Source of the DNA: Laetiporus sulphureus 93-53
Taxonomy: Eukaryota > Basidiomycota > Agaricomycetes > Polyporales > Laetiporaceae
DNA length: 64,000 nucleotides
Direction: 5' to 3'
NCBI RefSeq assembly: GCF_001632365.1
Contig: NW_024468513.1
Location: forward strand, 863,167 to 927,166
Both the position numbers and the translations under genes were made by a program. The notes below the pieces were generated by a model. That model had not been told where the DNA came from. It worked only from the letters and a program-made list of their open reading frames with translations, and made no database searches. The first letter of the stretch is position 1. Every line of letters begins with the position of its first letter. This document shows positions 27,598 through 40,449 of this stretch, piece after piece.

Positions 27598-28912
27598 ATG
27601 TCCAAGATGATCATTGACTTGACGGCGGGGACGGCAGGTGGGATTGCGCAGGTGCGTGCGGCTAACCGTCATACTATCTATGGACCTCTGAATACCTTGT
27701 CACACCCAAGGTTCTGGTCGGCCAGCCGTTTGACATCGTGAAAGTGGTACGGTGCCTATCGTCTATCTCGTACCCGTCGCACGAGACACACTAGACACGC
27801 TGACGCGCCGTCCATTCGTAGCGCATGCAGACCGCGTCGAAGGGCACGTACAGCGGGATGCTCCACTGCGCGGGTGGCATTCTCAAGAACGAGGGTCCGC
27901 TCGCGTTCTACAAGGTGAGCCCTCCCATCCTGTCTCCTTCCAACATAACTCAACTTCCTTCTTTCCAACGCGTTATCGCATGCAGGGCACGCTGACACCG
28001 CTGCTCGGCATCGGTCTCTGCGTGTCGATCCAGTTCGGCGCGCTCGAATGGTCGAAGCGCGTCTTCGCACAGCAAAACGTCGCACACGGGCTCGGCGGAC
28101 CCGGTGGCCAAACGCTCGACGGCACACAACTCGTCTTGGCCGGCATGTTCGCGGGCGTCGCGAACAGCGTCGTCTCGGGGCCCGTCGAGCACATCCGTAT
28201 CCGTGCGTTTCCGCCCCTCATCCTCTCTCTCGTCGCCTTGTCTGACCACTCTGTAGGTCTGCAAACGCAGTCTGCAACAAATCCGATGTATGCGGGCCCG
28301 TGGGAGGCGATCCGGAAGATCTACACGGCGCACGGCGTGGCGGGGTTGTACAAGGGCCAGGTAGTGACGCTCTGGCGCGAGGCGCTCGGGTACGGCATGT
28401 ACTTTCTCGCGTACGAGAAGCTCATGCAGCGCGAGATGGCGCGCAAGGGCATCGCCCGCAATGACGTCAATCCCGCGAACGCGGTCCTCTTCGGTGCTGC
28501 GGCGGGCTATGCGGTGTGTGCTCTCTCTTTCATTGACTTCTTTGGTCGTGTGGCATAGGGTGGGGCTGACGCGGACGGGTGGGTGTGGGTTAGCTGTGGG
28601 CGGTGATCTACCCGATCGATATGGTCAAGTCGCGGATGCAGACGGACGGGTTCTCGCCGGCGGAGGGCCAGAAGTACCGCTCGACGCTTGATTGCGTGCG
28701 CACGGTGTGGCGCACGGAGGGTATCGGTGCGTTCACGCGCGGACTTGGGCCCACGCTCATCAGGTGTGTGACGATTGGGTATCTTGGAAAGGAGCAGCGA
28801 GTGCTGATGTGTGAGGGGTGTTCTGTGCAGGTCACCGTTTGCGAACGGCGCGACGTTCCTTGGGTTCGAGATGGCGATGCGACTGTTGACGCATCATAAT
28901 GAATACCCGTGA
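27598..28912 (+). CDS. mitochondrial carrier family protein, YMC1-like
   Basis: Seven exons (27598-27651, 27711-27746, 27822-27914, 27986-28202, 28257-28513, 28594-28763, 28831-28912) give 302 residues, the standard carrier length. There are three repeats, each with a P-x-D/E-x-x-K/R signature: QPFDIVKVRMQ, GPVEHIRIRLQ and YPIDMVKSRMQ, and each repeat ends with a Gly-rich helix (GPLAFYKG, GVAGLYKG, GIGAFTRG). The second signature with Glu-His is typical of the Ymc1/Ymc2 and acylcarnitine-carrier subgroup of the inner mitochondrial membrane. The transported solute cannot be read from sequence; glycine or other amino acids are proposed for Ymc1. The start MSKMIIDLTAGTAGGIAQ matches family N-termini. 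Confidence 0.92.
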
Positions 28913-29338
28913 CGATGAATGGGGGGACTGCTTGCTTAATTTATACGTATGTGCGTGAGGGCTGGGTGGTGATTGTATATACCACAGAGCGATCGCTGCT
29001 GATCTCAAAAGCCACGGTGGATGTAGGGCAATACTTACCACACATTGGGTTACTCCTTTGTTTTTGATTTTGGAAATGATAGATGGCCGGTCGATTGCGT
29101 TGAGTGTTCGAGCGCTCGCGCAAGGTGAAATCGGGGACCGGCACTTGCTTGTCCCCGCTCCCAGTATTCCAGTGGGCGTGCTGTAGCCCGAAGATGTCGG
29201 CCATCGGTGATTGCGCGGTGGACGTCGTCTCCACCTATCCTGCGATGCACTCGTTATCGACCTGAAGCAAAATAATCCATCCGATACCTCTATGTTAGGT
29301 CTACATGTTTAATGATACACTGCCCAATTCATCTCGCC
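28913..29338. other. 3' flanks of convergent carrier and CoA-binding genes
   Basis: The 426 bases between two stop codons show no gene. Confidence 0.5.
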
Positions 29339-29932
29339 TCACAGTACGCTCTTCAGAATACCATCGCCCTCCACGAGGATGCAGGGGCCGCCGTAGATGG
29401 TCCTGTCCGCGAGGCCATTTTCGTTGATGTAGGCGATGACGGCGTCGTCTTCTGCGCCGGGCTGGAGCCAGACAGCGGGGACGTTGAGCTTCTTGGCTTG
29501 CTCGAGGAGGCCGAGGGTGACCTAAGTTGGATCAGGTGGATATTCAAAGATGGTGGACGAGTGGCGTGGGTGTATACTGACCTTGGCAGGGGTGACGATG
29601 CTGATGGAAGTGTGTGCGGGGTCTGGGAGCTCTTCGAGGGAACGGATGGTCTGAACGCCCTGGATCTCGTTCTCTTTCTGTGGACCGCGGGATCAGTGTA
29701 CGATCGCAATGCCATGTGAGATGAGCTGCGTACAGGATGGACGGGCGTGACGGTCTTCTCTCGTTCCAAATACCATTGGAGGACCTAAACGGGGTGAGCG
29801 TGAGAAGGCAGCCGGGCAAAGGCGCGTAGGACGGACCTTGGTGCCGTACTTGGAGGGATCCTTGGACGCGCCGACGACGGCGAACTGGGGCGAGGAGAGG
29901 AAAGCCTGCTTTACGGCTACTGCGCCTGACAT
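29339..29932 (-). CDS. CoA-binding domain protein (YccU-like Rossmann fold)
   Basis: Four exons (29932-29837, 29784-29734, 29677-29582, 29521-29339) give 141 residues, the usual size of single-domain CoA_binding proteins. Motifs: nucleotide-binding FAVVGASKDPSKYGTKVL near the start, the VHP turn after VTP, the middle strand SISIVTPAK, and the C-terminal NVPAVWLQPGAEDDAV followed by GPCILVE. The fold matches the CoA-binding domain of succinyl-CoA synthetase alpha. The small stand-alone proteins have no settled reaction. No targeting signal is clear. The start is shared with a 310-base divergent promoter facing the cysteine synthase gene. Confidence 0.9.
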
Positions 29933-30242
29933 GGCTGTGGTGATGAGGAAGTGGTGCCAATCAGATCGACATTGTTTGGTCTTTATGGCCGGGGAAGAGG
30001 AGGATGGCTCAGCAGGTCACGCCGATGGCGCAGGTCGAACTGACAGTAGCACATTTCGCAAGCTAGGATAGCGCGAGCATGTGATTCGTGCGCAATCTCG
30101 CGCGAGCTCAACGCGGATTCATCTTGCTTTTCTTTCAACGTCTGCAGTTCAGTCTCTCTCAATTTCCTAGATCTTAGTGTTCGGATAGATAGACCTGCCT
30201 GCGTGTTCAGCTGCTGAAGAAATTCAGCGTTGCTAGCCCGGC
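29933..30242. promoter_or_regulatory. bidirectional promoter, CoA-binding / cysteine synthase
   Basis: The 310 bases between divergent start codons serve both genes. A pyrimidine-rich tract (about 30115-30170) precedes the plus-strand gene. Confidence 0.5.
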
Positions 30243-32755
30243 ATGGCTCCTTCCTGGCTCCCCACCCTCCATCTCCCTTCCTGGCTGCACCTCCCAGACC
30301 GCATTGCCGTCCAACACATCCTCTACGGCATCATCATCGGCTTCTCTCTTTCTCTCACCTCAACCTCGCTTGCTCTGTGGTACCAAGAGCGCAAGCGCGA
30401 CCGCTTCGTGCGCCGCTTCGAAGCGCGTCCAATAGAGCTGCGCAGCGATGAAATCATCAAGGGCGTTACGGGGCTGATCGGTGCGTGCTGCGACTCGTCC
30501 GGGAGGATACGTTGACTGGATGTATGCGCAGGAAACACGCCGCTGGTGAGGATCGACTCTCTCAGCGACGCGCTCAGGGTGGAGATCCTCGGAAAGGCAG
30601 AGGTCAGTGTGTATGCTTTTCCATTGTTGAGCCCGTAATCCTCATCGAACAGCAAGTAGTACCTTAACCCTGGAGGCAGTGCGAAGGACCGCGTCGCGCT
30701 GAAAAGTGAGTGTCCTCTGAGTAGTGACTGTATGCGTGTGTATGGGTTGCCTGCAGAGAGGCTTGTCGAGATGCTCCGGAAGATCAGTCAGAGCGTGTTT
30801 TTTTTTGCTCCCGACTTTGGCGCGGTTGCACCATGGGTCGGTTCATCGTGATCTCGTTGCGTTCACTGGGTGCAGTTCCTGACGTTACGCCTCAACCCTA
30901 TGTTATACCCATATACACGCGTACAGTACGGTCAAGGGAAGAATCCCTTAGTGAAGGCTATTTCGTGCAGTGATCGAAGACGCGGAGCACCAGGGCTTCC
31001 TTCATCCGCACACAGGCTCCCGAATATTCGAAGGCACCGTAGGATCCACGGGAATCTCGATCGCTACGGTCGCGAAAGCGAGGTGCGCTGACATTGCGCG
31101 TTGCCTACTCATCTTTCGTGTCTAATCACTGGACAGAGGATATGATGCAAGTAAGACTTTCTTAAATGCATGTACAGCTGGGAGGTGGTGACATGTGCCG
31201 CGCAGCGATCATCATGCCGGACGATGTCGCAGAGGAGAAGGTCAAGACGCTGCTCGCGCTCGGCGCAGAGGTCGAGCGCGTGCGGCCGGCGAGCATCGTC
31301 GACAGGAAGCAGGTATGTGCTCGTCACGCTCTCCATGTACACGAGGACTAACGCCGCTCCGTGCCGCAGTTTGTCGTAGGTCCCTCTCGCATCCGCCCGT
31401 TATGCCATCGTACCAACTGTTCTACTTTCATCCATGCAAACAGAACCTCGCTCGAGAGCGCGCAAAGCACTTCGGCCTTCCCTCTCAGGCCTCCGCCGTC
31501 CCGCACGGCCACCTCCTCTCCACGTCGAGCTCCTCGCTGCTTGTGTCCACTACGGTGACAGACACACTTGGCGAGGAGCGTGCCAAGGAGGGCGTGGTGC
31601 TACTCGCGCCGCGCGGATACTTCGCAGACCAGTTTGAGGTGCGTGTGCCTGTATGAGCGAGCGGCCGTAAGTGACTCACAGGGCGTAGAACCGGGCGAAC
31701 TACCAGGCGCACTTCCACGGCACGGGCCCAGAGATATGGAGGCAGACGAACGGACGTGTGGACGCGTTCGTCTCTGGTGCAGGTGCGTGGTGTTCCGCGG
31801 TGCTTGGGCGGAAGGACGGAATGTGAAGGGATGGATGCATATAGGGACGGGTGGCACCCTTGCGGGCACGGGCCAGTACCTGAAGAAGATGGACAAGCAT
31901 GTGCGCGTCGTGCTCGCGGACCCGGAGGGCAGCGGGCTGTACAACAAGGTGCGACTGCATTGTCGCCACTGTCCTCGTACCTTGTCCCTGATAGCGGTGC
32001 GGCGCAGGTAAAGCACGGCGTGATGTTCCACCAGAAGGAGGCGGAGGGAACGAAGCGGCGGCACCAGGTGGACACGGTCGTCGAGGGGATGTAGGTACCC
32101 GTGTTCGAGCTGCGCAAAAGTGCCGGAACTGATACATGGACGCGGCCACACAGAGGGATCAACCGCCTCACGAAGAACTTTGAGCTCGCGCTCCCGATCA
32201 TCGACGATGCGTTCCGGTGCCTAAACCTCTCCTTCTTTCTCTCTCCTGCTGCGAACTCACCTGGTGTATGCGCAGGATCACCGATGCGGAGGCGGTAGCC
32301 ATGTCGCGCTACCTAGTGCAGCACGATGGGTTCTTCCTCGGGAGCAGCAGTGCATGCAACCTCGTCGCGGCCGTCAAGTTTGCCAAGAAGATGGGCTGGC
32401 GCGAGGGGCAGACGGTGGTCACGATTCTGTGAGTGCTTTTTTGTTCTGCGGCTAGTCATGTGTGAGCAGGATGAGCTCATGAAATCTGGATAGCGGCGAT
32501 TCGGGCAGCAGGCATTACTCAAAGGTACGTGTTATGCGTGATGTGCTTAGGATCTTTTTTTTGACATGTTCCTGCTCCGCAGTTCTGGTATGTTGCGTGC
32601 ATGGTGTTAGTAACATCTGGAGCTAACGCTTTCGTGACTTACTCAGGAACGATGATTATCTCCGTGAGGCGAACATCCCTGTTGACACTCAGATAATCGA
32701 AGACTTGCTAGCGCAACCTCCGGCGAACCAGAACCACATCGCTGCTGCGCAGTAG
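30243..32755 (+). CDS. membrane-anchored cysteine synthase-like protein (Mcy1 type)
   Basis: A multi-exon gene of the PLP-dependent cysteine synthase/cystathionine beta-synthase family. Exon 1 encodes a hydrophobic segment (HILYGIIIGFSLSLTSTSLA, about residues 24-45) followed by basic residues, as expected for an outer-mitochondrial-membrane anchor like yeast Mcy1. Catalytic-domain strings: GNTPLVRIDSLS; NPGGSAKDRVALK with the PLP lysine; the substrate loop GTVGSTGISIATVAKARG; and the phosphate-binding GAGTGGTLAGTGQYL. Near the end, DSGSRHYSKFWNDDYL is a family signature. Between the two halves there is an insert of about 55 residues (GLPSQASAVPHGHLL to RGYFADQFE), as in fungal Mcy1 rather than bacterial CysK. 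The stop is at 32753-32755. Cysteine or related sulfur chemistry is inferred from the family. Confidence 0.88.
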
Positions 32756-33187
32756 CAAAGCACAAGTGACACAGTCCAGATCAAGTCAAAATGCGCTGCT
32801 ATCGGTACTGCCATGATGCGTATGTACTGTACAAATGCGATATGTGTATGTATGCAACGGGGTATAGCTGTAGGACTGAGCAAGGATAAGTTATTTGCAA
32901 ATAATCACAGCATGGAGATAGCGGAAAAGGGGCGGCGTGGGTGCGGAATCAGATGTCAACTTGTGCCGGAGCCTGTGGATTGTACGGATGTTGACGGTGG
33001 AAGGACGGTGCCGTTGCTGAGCGGAGCGGACGTGAACGGCGAGGGTCGCGGCGCTGGGCCGTACATCTGCGAGTCCTTGCTCGGAGAGGCGCTCAACGTC
33101 GGTGTGGCCGACGGTCGACTGCAAACAAGCCCCGTGTCAGAACCTGCCAACGTCCATGCTGGCACCACGCCGCACAAATCGGAAGAC
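32756..33187. other. 3' flanks of convergent cysteine synthase and ADA2 genes
   Basis: The 432 bases between two stop codons show no gene. Confidence 0.5.
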
Positions 33188-35349
33188 TCACCTGAGGTGA
33201 TTCGGCTCCGCCACGCCGACCTTGAGGAAGCCCGCCTGGACAAGAAAGTCCCATACGCGGCTCGTCTTGTTCACGTCGATCTTGACGAGATCGCGCGCCT
33301 CGCGCCGGCGGAGCTTCCCGCCGCGCCGCGCGTACTCGCGCACGAGCGTCTCCTTGATGACGAGATACGGCTTCGGCAGGATGCGCAGCTGCGAGCAGAG
33401 CGTCTGCTCTTCGGGCGTGAGCAGGTGCAGCGATGGGCTGTTCGCGAGGTTGAGCGGGGCGGCTAGAGGCAAGTCAGTCAGCATGGGACGGAGGAAGCAG
33501 ACGGAGGAGCTAACGTACGCATCTTCCGCCCGGGAGGCCCTGTGCCAGAGGCGGCGGGCATGGGTTTGGGCGTTGTCTCGAGCTCGTGGCTTTTGCCGCG
33601 CTCGCGTTCGCGTGAATCGGGCCCCAGAGATTGGCGTCCGCCTCCGGCACGAAGTGCGAGCCGTTCCGAGGAGAAATAGTCCCGCGAAAGACCCGCCTTG
33701 GCTTGGTTCTGCAGGGATGGGAGGTGAGCAGTGGTTGGCAGGGAGACCAAGGATGGACGCACCCGCTTGATGACATCCGACTCGTACTTGTCAATGTCGG
33801 CCACGGTAGTTAGACCCATCCTGCGGTAGTGCTGCAGCTCTTGGATCCGTTTCCGGAGCAGCGCCTCATCTGGTGGGAGCGTCAGATTAAGATTATACCA
33901 AAGAAAGCAACGCGAAAACCTACACAGGATGTCGGCGCAGAAGACCTCGAAATCCTCCGCTGTCTGTAGCCGGGCAAATGGCCGTAGTCGGTGGATAATG
34001 TCCTTCTCTTCTTTCGGCCTCTTCTTGTCCGCGGCTTGCATCTGCTTGTAGTTCAGCAGACCTCGGTTGAACTTGAATGCTTTGGCCTCGTGGCGCTTGT
34101 CGACACGCTGGTTATACATCTCGATTAATGATAGCTTGAAGGAGAGCGACTCGGGCGTCTCGACCGGTGGCGGCTGCGTGACTTCTTCGACTTCCGCATC
34201 ACCGTCCATATCGCCGTTCGCCGTCTTGCCGCCCCCTTCTGACTTGCCTTGGACGTCGCGAGAGGGCGTGCCACCGTTAGTATGTCGTCCATTTGGGACA
34301 CCGTTAGGTACATTGAGTGGCCCATTGGGTGGGCGCTTTCCAGGAGTGGCATCTTTAGCTTTCTGCTCTTCTTCCCAACGGGCTCTTGCGCGCACGTCAG
34401 GGTCATTCTCATCTTCAACAATTTCACCACCGCCCCATTCGTAACAGACACCAAATTCGAGGTCCTTGACAAGATCTTCCGCCTCGTTGTCCAATTCGTG
34501 CTCGAACTCCAGGCGCCCTGGTAGAAAGCCAGCAACTTCATGTACTCCGGGAGCGGAGGTAGGAGCGAGCTTGGGTGCCGGCGGCGGGTTGCTATTCATG
34601 GTCGCGATACGTCGACGCTTGCGCTCGTGAAATTCCGCGGGATCGACGTCGAAGTGCAAGTCCATTCGCTATGGGTTGTGATAAGCGCGATCCAAACTTG
34701 AGACCCAGAAGTGGCGCGCAAACGTACAGGGAGTGGCCAATTGGGCGACTTGATGTAGACGGACTCGTAATGCGTCTCGACCTCCTCCTTTGTTCGCGTG
34801 CCAACATGTTCAGCGATGGCTTGCCAGTTGCCGAGGCCCTGCAAAGAGATCCCTTCCAGAAGCAAGAGTTCTCTTATCGATGTGCCCAATGGGTCATATG
34901 CACCCTTCACATTATTTGATGTCACTCACTCATCTGCTCCCCAATCTTCTGAGAAGATGGGATATGAGTGAAGCTCCTATGCATTGTGTAAGACATTATG
35001 AGTGCTGTTGCGCACGATGGAATGGGATTGCTACTTACAATCACTCGGTAGGCATGCCATCTTTTATGCTTGCCGAACTCCTTCCCGCTACAGAAACAGT
35101 TCGGACAGATGTCTATCCCTTCTCCGACCTCGCAGACCGGATTCGCGCATTTGATGCGCACCGAGTGCGTCAGGTCGCAATGGCAGGAATCACATTCGAA
35201 TTGAGTACCAGGCTCGTTCACAGCTGCGTTATTTACGTAAGAAAGGCGCGTGAGAAAACTGAGAGCAGGCGGACATTGACGACGACGCGAGGCGACGTAC
35301 TCGTAATCTCCTCAGGCTGGTACTGTCTCTTGCGATGCGTCACGGTCAT
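33188..35349 (-). CDS. ADA2: SAGA complex transcriptional adaptor ADA2
   Basis: Multi-exon gene starting MTVTHRKRQYQPEEI (35349). Domains in order: a ZZ zinc finger (FECDSCHCDLTHSVRIKC, then CPNCFCSG and HKRWHAYRVI); a SANT/Myb domain (ELLLLEGISLQGLGNWQAIA); the ADA2 central region (MYNQRVDKRHEAKAFKFNRG and RPFARLQTAEDFEVFC); and a C-terminal SWIRM domain (VIKETLVREYARRGGKLRRR, SRVWDFLVQAGFLK). Ada2 stimulates Gcn5 histone acetyltransferase inside SAGA and ADA, in the nucleus. The middle linker (ARWEEEQKAKDATPGKRPPN to GDMDGDAEVEE) is an extended acidic and Pro/Gly-rich insert. The gene diverges from CTR9, another general transcription co-factor, with 422 bases between starts. Confidence 0.93.
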
Positions 35350-35771
35350 AATATCGACAGTCGGCGAGGAGGGGCTCCCCGCTGATGTATGCGATAAAGT
35401 GGTGAATGTGGTCGACGATACTGACTTCGCTGGGGAAGACCCGCCTCCTAGATAGGTAGGCAATGATAGGCTCTTGGTACTGTTGCTGTGTCGCGCGAAA
35501 ACGTGAACGACAAGCAAGCAGGGATGCTTGATGACCGCCGCCGTCGCTGGCCACGACGACGAGCAGGATGACTGTGCGGGCGCGATCAAACATGGACAAA
35601 CAGTCAGGATACGGCAATTGCCACTTTGGGACGGTTATGTAACGTTTCGGTACTGCGACGCGCTCTAGTAGTCGCCGCCACCGACGCTCTCCTGCTTCAG
35701 CTCACTAGGCCAAACCGCATTCAAGGATATCCAGATACACACACCGCTAGTATTCTGCTTTGCTGCTGACG
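35350..35771. promoter_or_regulatory. bidirectional promoter, ADA2 / CTR9
   Basis: The 422 bases between divergent starts of two transcription co-factor genes. I see no sharp TATA box. Confidence 0.5.
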
Positions 35772-38700
35772 ATGGCAGCAACGAACGGAATCCACTCACC
35801 ATCGCCTCCCGCGGCCGGCCGCTCCATTGACATTGAACTTGGGAGCCACGAAGTCATTACCATTGAACTCGACAGCCTAGACCCCAACCCAGATGATCTG
35901 TTGGACGTGCTCAGGGAAGGACAATGCAAGTCTTGGATATGGACACGACTGGCCGCAGAATACTGGCGGCGAGGCTACCTTGACGCAGCGGAGAAGATTG
36001 CCCAGACTGCGATAACTTGTATGTGTCTTGCTTTTCTTTCAAGCTTGTCATTTGACCGTGTACAAGCATTGAACGCAAATGGAGCTGGCTCGACATTACC
36101 GCCAATTTACGTTCTATTGGCGAACATCCGAATAGCGCGCGCGAGCACGGCTCCGAAACTCATCCTGCAGGATGCCCGTGAGCCTAAGCAGTAGCTTGCA
36201 GCTGTACGATGGAATTAACAAGTTCAACAGGAGAGGATACTATGACCTCGGAGAAGCCGAGGGACGAATATTACAAAGATGCAGCGCAATACTTCAATTC
36301 GGGGGAGAAGGCGGCGGCAGAATCAGGGGATATCGGCACTATGTTGTCGATACTGACAAGAGGTACGTCGATTCTGCCGTGATAAATCCCAATTCTTATA
36401 ACTGTACGCAGGCGTATTGCAGATGGGCACGCGGGCGATGGATGATTCAATGCGGTCATTTGAGGGGGTTCTAGAAGATAAACCGACAAATCTGGTCGCG
36501 TTATTAGGCAAAGCGAAGATTCTATATGCACGACGACAGTTTCCCCAATCACTGAAGTTGTTCCAGACAGTCTTGAAGCTGAGCCCTCACTGTCTGCCTG
36601 ACCCACGTATAGGTATCGGGCTCTGCTGCTGGGCAATGGGCCATAAGGATGTGGCGAAGGCGGCTTGGCAGCGGAGTGTCGAAGTGGTCAGTAGTTTTCT
36701 TTCAATTGATGTGCATGTCAGCTCAAAGTCTGGATTCCAGAACCCAACAGAGTGGTCGGCGCAACTCCTGTTAGGTCTGGAAGCCATCAACGCTAGTGCA
36801 AATGAGAATCAGACGCAGGAGGAGCGCAAAAACGAGATCGTTCTCGGCACCCGCTACGTTGAACGGGCATTCAAAGCGAACAACCGTAACTCAGCCGCAG
36901 CAAATGCACTTTGTCAACTGCTTCTACAGAAGGGACAGTACAAGAAGGTATAATCTGTTTGCATGCGTTACTTGTCCCACCTAACAGTTCTCGACTTAGG
37001 CTCTGAAATTGGCAGAGCGGACAATCCAATTCACGGATGTCAAGACAATCTTGACAGACGGTTATATTCGTGCAGGCCGTGTATCTCACGCCATGGGTGC
37101 AAGCACCGAAGCAATCAAGTATTTTATGAAGGCAAAGGAAGGACAGCCAACCAATCTTTTGGCTACGATAGGCCTTGCTCAGATGCAACTGAAGAATGGT
37201 GGGTGCAAAATACATCCATCAGGGACTTTTCTCACGCGACTTTCTAGATGAACCTGTTGGAGCTATACACACACTGGATGGCTTGCTGCAGCAGACACAC
37301 GGCGGGCAACGTCCTATCGAAGCCATCGTCATGCTGGCATCTCTTCGGGCGAATCCTGCAGTCTCACGCCCGGGCATGTCCGCCACAGAGCAGGTTCAGG
37401 AAAGAGCGAAGGCGCGCGAGCTCTTCGACCAGGCTTGCAAGGTTCTCGCGCTTCCCGAGAATACTTACGCGCAAAACGGTGGCCACCCATCGGTTATCGG
37501 CCGCTCTGCGCGGAGGATCGCGGAGGACATCGATATGCACGCCGAGATTGCGCGCCTATGGCAAGGCGATAGCAATGAACGCATGGAACGGGCATTGAAG
37601 GAAGCGTTGCGGATAAGCGACGCCAGTGGCCGGACTGACCCGCGGCTCGTCAACGACCTTGGTGTCCTGCAGTATCTGGAGGGGCATCTGGATGCTGCGA
37701 GGGCAATGTACGAAACTGCAATCACTCAGGCATCTATGCTGGATGCGGCCGTCGCGGAAGGCATGTCGACGACGATGTTGTACAACCTCGCGAGGACATA
37801 CGAGGAGCAGGGCGACGAATTCATGGCGAAGGAAGCTTATGACAAGCTTCTGGATAGGCATCCGGAGTATGTCGATGGTAGGTCTATGCATACTGCTAAA
37901 ATGAATCAGTACCGCTGATCGTCGATGCTATAACAGCCAAGATTCGTCTTGCACAGATGTTGTCTAATCTCAACCGTAATAACGAAGCACATGAGCTTCT
38001 CAAGCAAGCCCTTACCTCGCAGAATAGTAACCTGAACCTCCGCGCATTCTACACATACTTCCTCATTCAATCGAATCTCCCGAGGCCGGCGAAGGACATT
38101 GTCTTCTCCACGTTAAAGGACCACGACAAGCATGATCTCTATTCTCTCTGTGCTGCCGGGTGGATCCAGTATCACCAGGCACGAGAGAGCCGTGATGTCT
38201 CGCAGCCGGGTATCGATGAGCGGAAACGGGGTTTTCAGCGATCTGCCGAGTTTTACGAGAAGGCGTTGCACCTTGACCCTACGTGCGCTGTGGCCGCACA
38301 GGGACTTGCGATTGTGACTGCCGAAGACGTGCTGGGCATGTTTGATGGTACCACGGGGCTGATCGCGCCAGATGATGCGCGGAGACGCGGGAAGAATGCG
38401 CGCGATGCTCTGGATGTTTTCGCAAAAGTCAGGGAATCATTGAACGACGGCAGTGTCTACGTCAATATGGGCCATTGTTACTATGCGCGTGATGAGTTTG
38501 ACCGGGCAATTGAGAGCGTGAGTATGAATGTCCAGTTCTCGGTGTCCACTGCAGCTCATCGCACACCTTCCAGTACGAGACTGCGTCAAGGCGCTATTAC
38601 GGTGGCCACAACGTTCCTACCTTGCTATATCTATGCAGGTCATGGTATTCAAAGGCTAGCAAGGACCAGTCCTTCAGCGCGATGAACACAGCATTGCAGT

Positions 38701-39766
38701 ATGCACAGAAGGTAATAGCCATCCTGAGCCCCTTTCTATATTTCGTTAATCTTTTCATTTATAAGGCATACCATCTACACCCGTTTGACAAAGCCATCCT
38801 ATACAACATTGCAACGATACAACAGAAAGCCGCTGAAATGCTCCTCACTATCCCGCCCGCGAAACGTTCCCTAAAGGAATTGCAGCATGCCATCGAACAA
38901 GCTAGTCATGCTCAGAAGTGAGTTTCCTTCAATATAAATCTAGCGCGAGTTGTTCTCACGGAGTTCACAGGCTCTTTGCCTCCTTGGCAGTCGACAAGTC
39001 GCCGCAAGTACCTTACAGTCGAGACATGGCTGATCAACGGCGAAAATATGGAGACAGCATGTTGCGTAAGTGCGACGACCATCTGGCCGCGCAGAAACAA
39101 TGGGAGGCGGAAGCGCAGGCGAAGCTGGAGGCCGCGCGGCAGAGGAGGCAACAGGAGAAGGAGCAGCAGGAGGCACTGGAGGTGTGTCTATTCCGAAGAT
39201 AACCTCAAATCATGCCTGACGACCTTTTCAGCGTGCACGTATGGAAGAACTGCGTCAGCAAGCAGAGCAACTCGCGGAGGAACGACGGAAGGCCAGGGAG
39301 CAGGCGCTGGAGTGGACGCGGGAAGTCAAGATGGAAAGCGACGAGGAGCGGGAACGGAAGGCAACGAAGAAGGCGAGTCGCAAGGTGAAGCTCGAAGGAG
39401 GAAGTGGGGATGAGGCGGGAGAGCCTAAGAAGAGGAGGCGAGGCAAGCCGCGGAAGACTGGTGGGGCTGGTGATGGGGAGGAAGCGCTGTTCAGTGGGGA
39501 AGAGGAGGGTGACAAGCCGGCGCGCAAAGTGAGCATCTGATCATTGTACTGCGTCTCGCTTGCGATTCTCACCCTTTTCCATAGCGGACAAAGAAGCGAG
39601 TCGTCCGAGATGATGACGATGAGGAAGAGGAGACCACCGGCGCTCCACGGAGAAAACAGATAATGTAAGCACTCCCATTCTGTTTGACTTTCTGAGCTCA
39701 CAGCGATCATGTCTCGACAGCAAGAGTAAAGAGTATATTTCCGACTCGGATGAAGAGATGTCGTGA
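35772..39766 (+). CDS. CTR9: RNA polymerase II-associated Paf1 complex subunit CTR9
   Basis: A long multi-exon gene coding for roughly 1,000 residues, typical for Ctr9. The N-terminus reads MAATNGIHSPSPPAAG, then SIDIELGSHEVITIELDSLD, the classic Ctr9 opening. Many TPR repeats follow, for example WTRLAAEYWRRGYLDAAEKI, GTRAMDDSMRSFEGVL, AKILYARRQFPQSLKLFQTV and LGVLQYLEGHLDAARAMYET. The C-terminal part is a charged helix (EELRQQAEQLAEERRKAREQ) then Lys/Glu/Ser tracts with KKRRRGKPRKT, ending YISDSDEEMS. Ctr9 is the TPR scaffold of Paf1C, which travels with RNA polymerase II and promotes H2B ubiquitination and H3K4/K36 methylation. Exon ends were placed by eye; minor junctions near 36170-36440 and 38520-38900 are less certain. 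Confidence 0.93.
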
Positions 39767-40449
39767 TCTACACCAGTTCTCACTTGCTTCTTGCTGCTAT
39801 GTTCCACTATCCATCGTATTGCTCCTGTATTTGCTAGTTTTGTATTCCATACGCATATACCGTGCATGCCCCATCACGTTTCAGCTCTGGCATATGGATG
39901 CAGAGTTACCATTCATCTCGCTCCTGCCATCATTAATTAGGAGCCTAGGGCTCAATACAAATGATGCTACATTAGGAAATACAGGACAACAGCAGGTCGA
40001 AGTTATCTTCACCTCCGAGCCGAAAATACGTGGAGCACAGGATCACATTTATCCAAGCATGTTGCAAAGTCGAACGGCAAAGATTCTCGTTCTTGAGATG
40101 AATAGGAAGCATCATGCAAGGATCGTCCATCCGGAGAGCGTGCTGATAAAGAGCGAAAACAAGACGCCCAGAGTGAGGGCGCGAGCGTTTGCGAACTCTA
40201 CGGCTGACGAAGATGAACTGGTGGAAGATGAACTGGTGGATGACGAGCTGCCACCGCCTGGAAAATCGAATCAGTCAGTCAGTCAGCCTCCCAACCACGC
40301 TTAAGCATAACCACCCCAGACACTCACTCGAAGTAGGCGTAGTCAAGCCAGACGTCGTAATACTTGCGCTCTTCTCCGGCCCGCCTATTGTAGTGGTATA
40401 TGAAGTGACCGAGACAATAATTTCCGATAGCGAGAGGGATGGGCAGGTA
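39767..40449. other. 3' flanks of convergent CTR9 and protease genes
   Basis: This contains most of an open frame (39750-40304, plus) that overlaps the last 17 bases of CTR9 in another frame. It has one hydrophobic stretch and a small tandem repeat near 40209-40250, but no family match. Confidence 0.45.
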
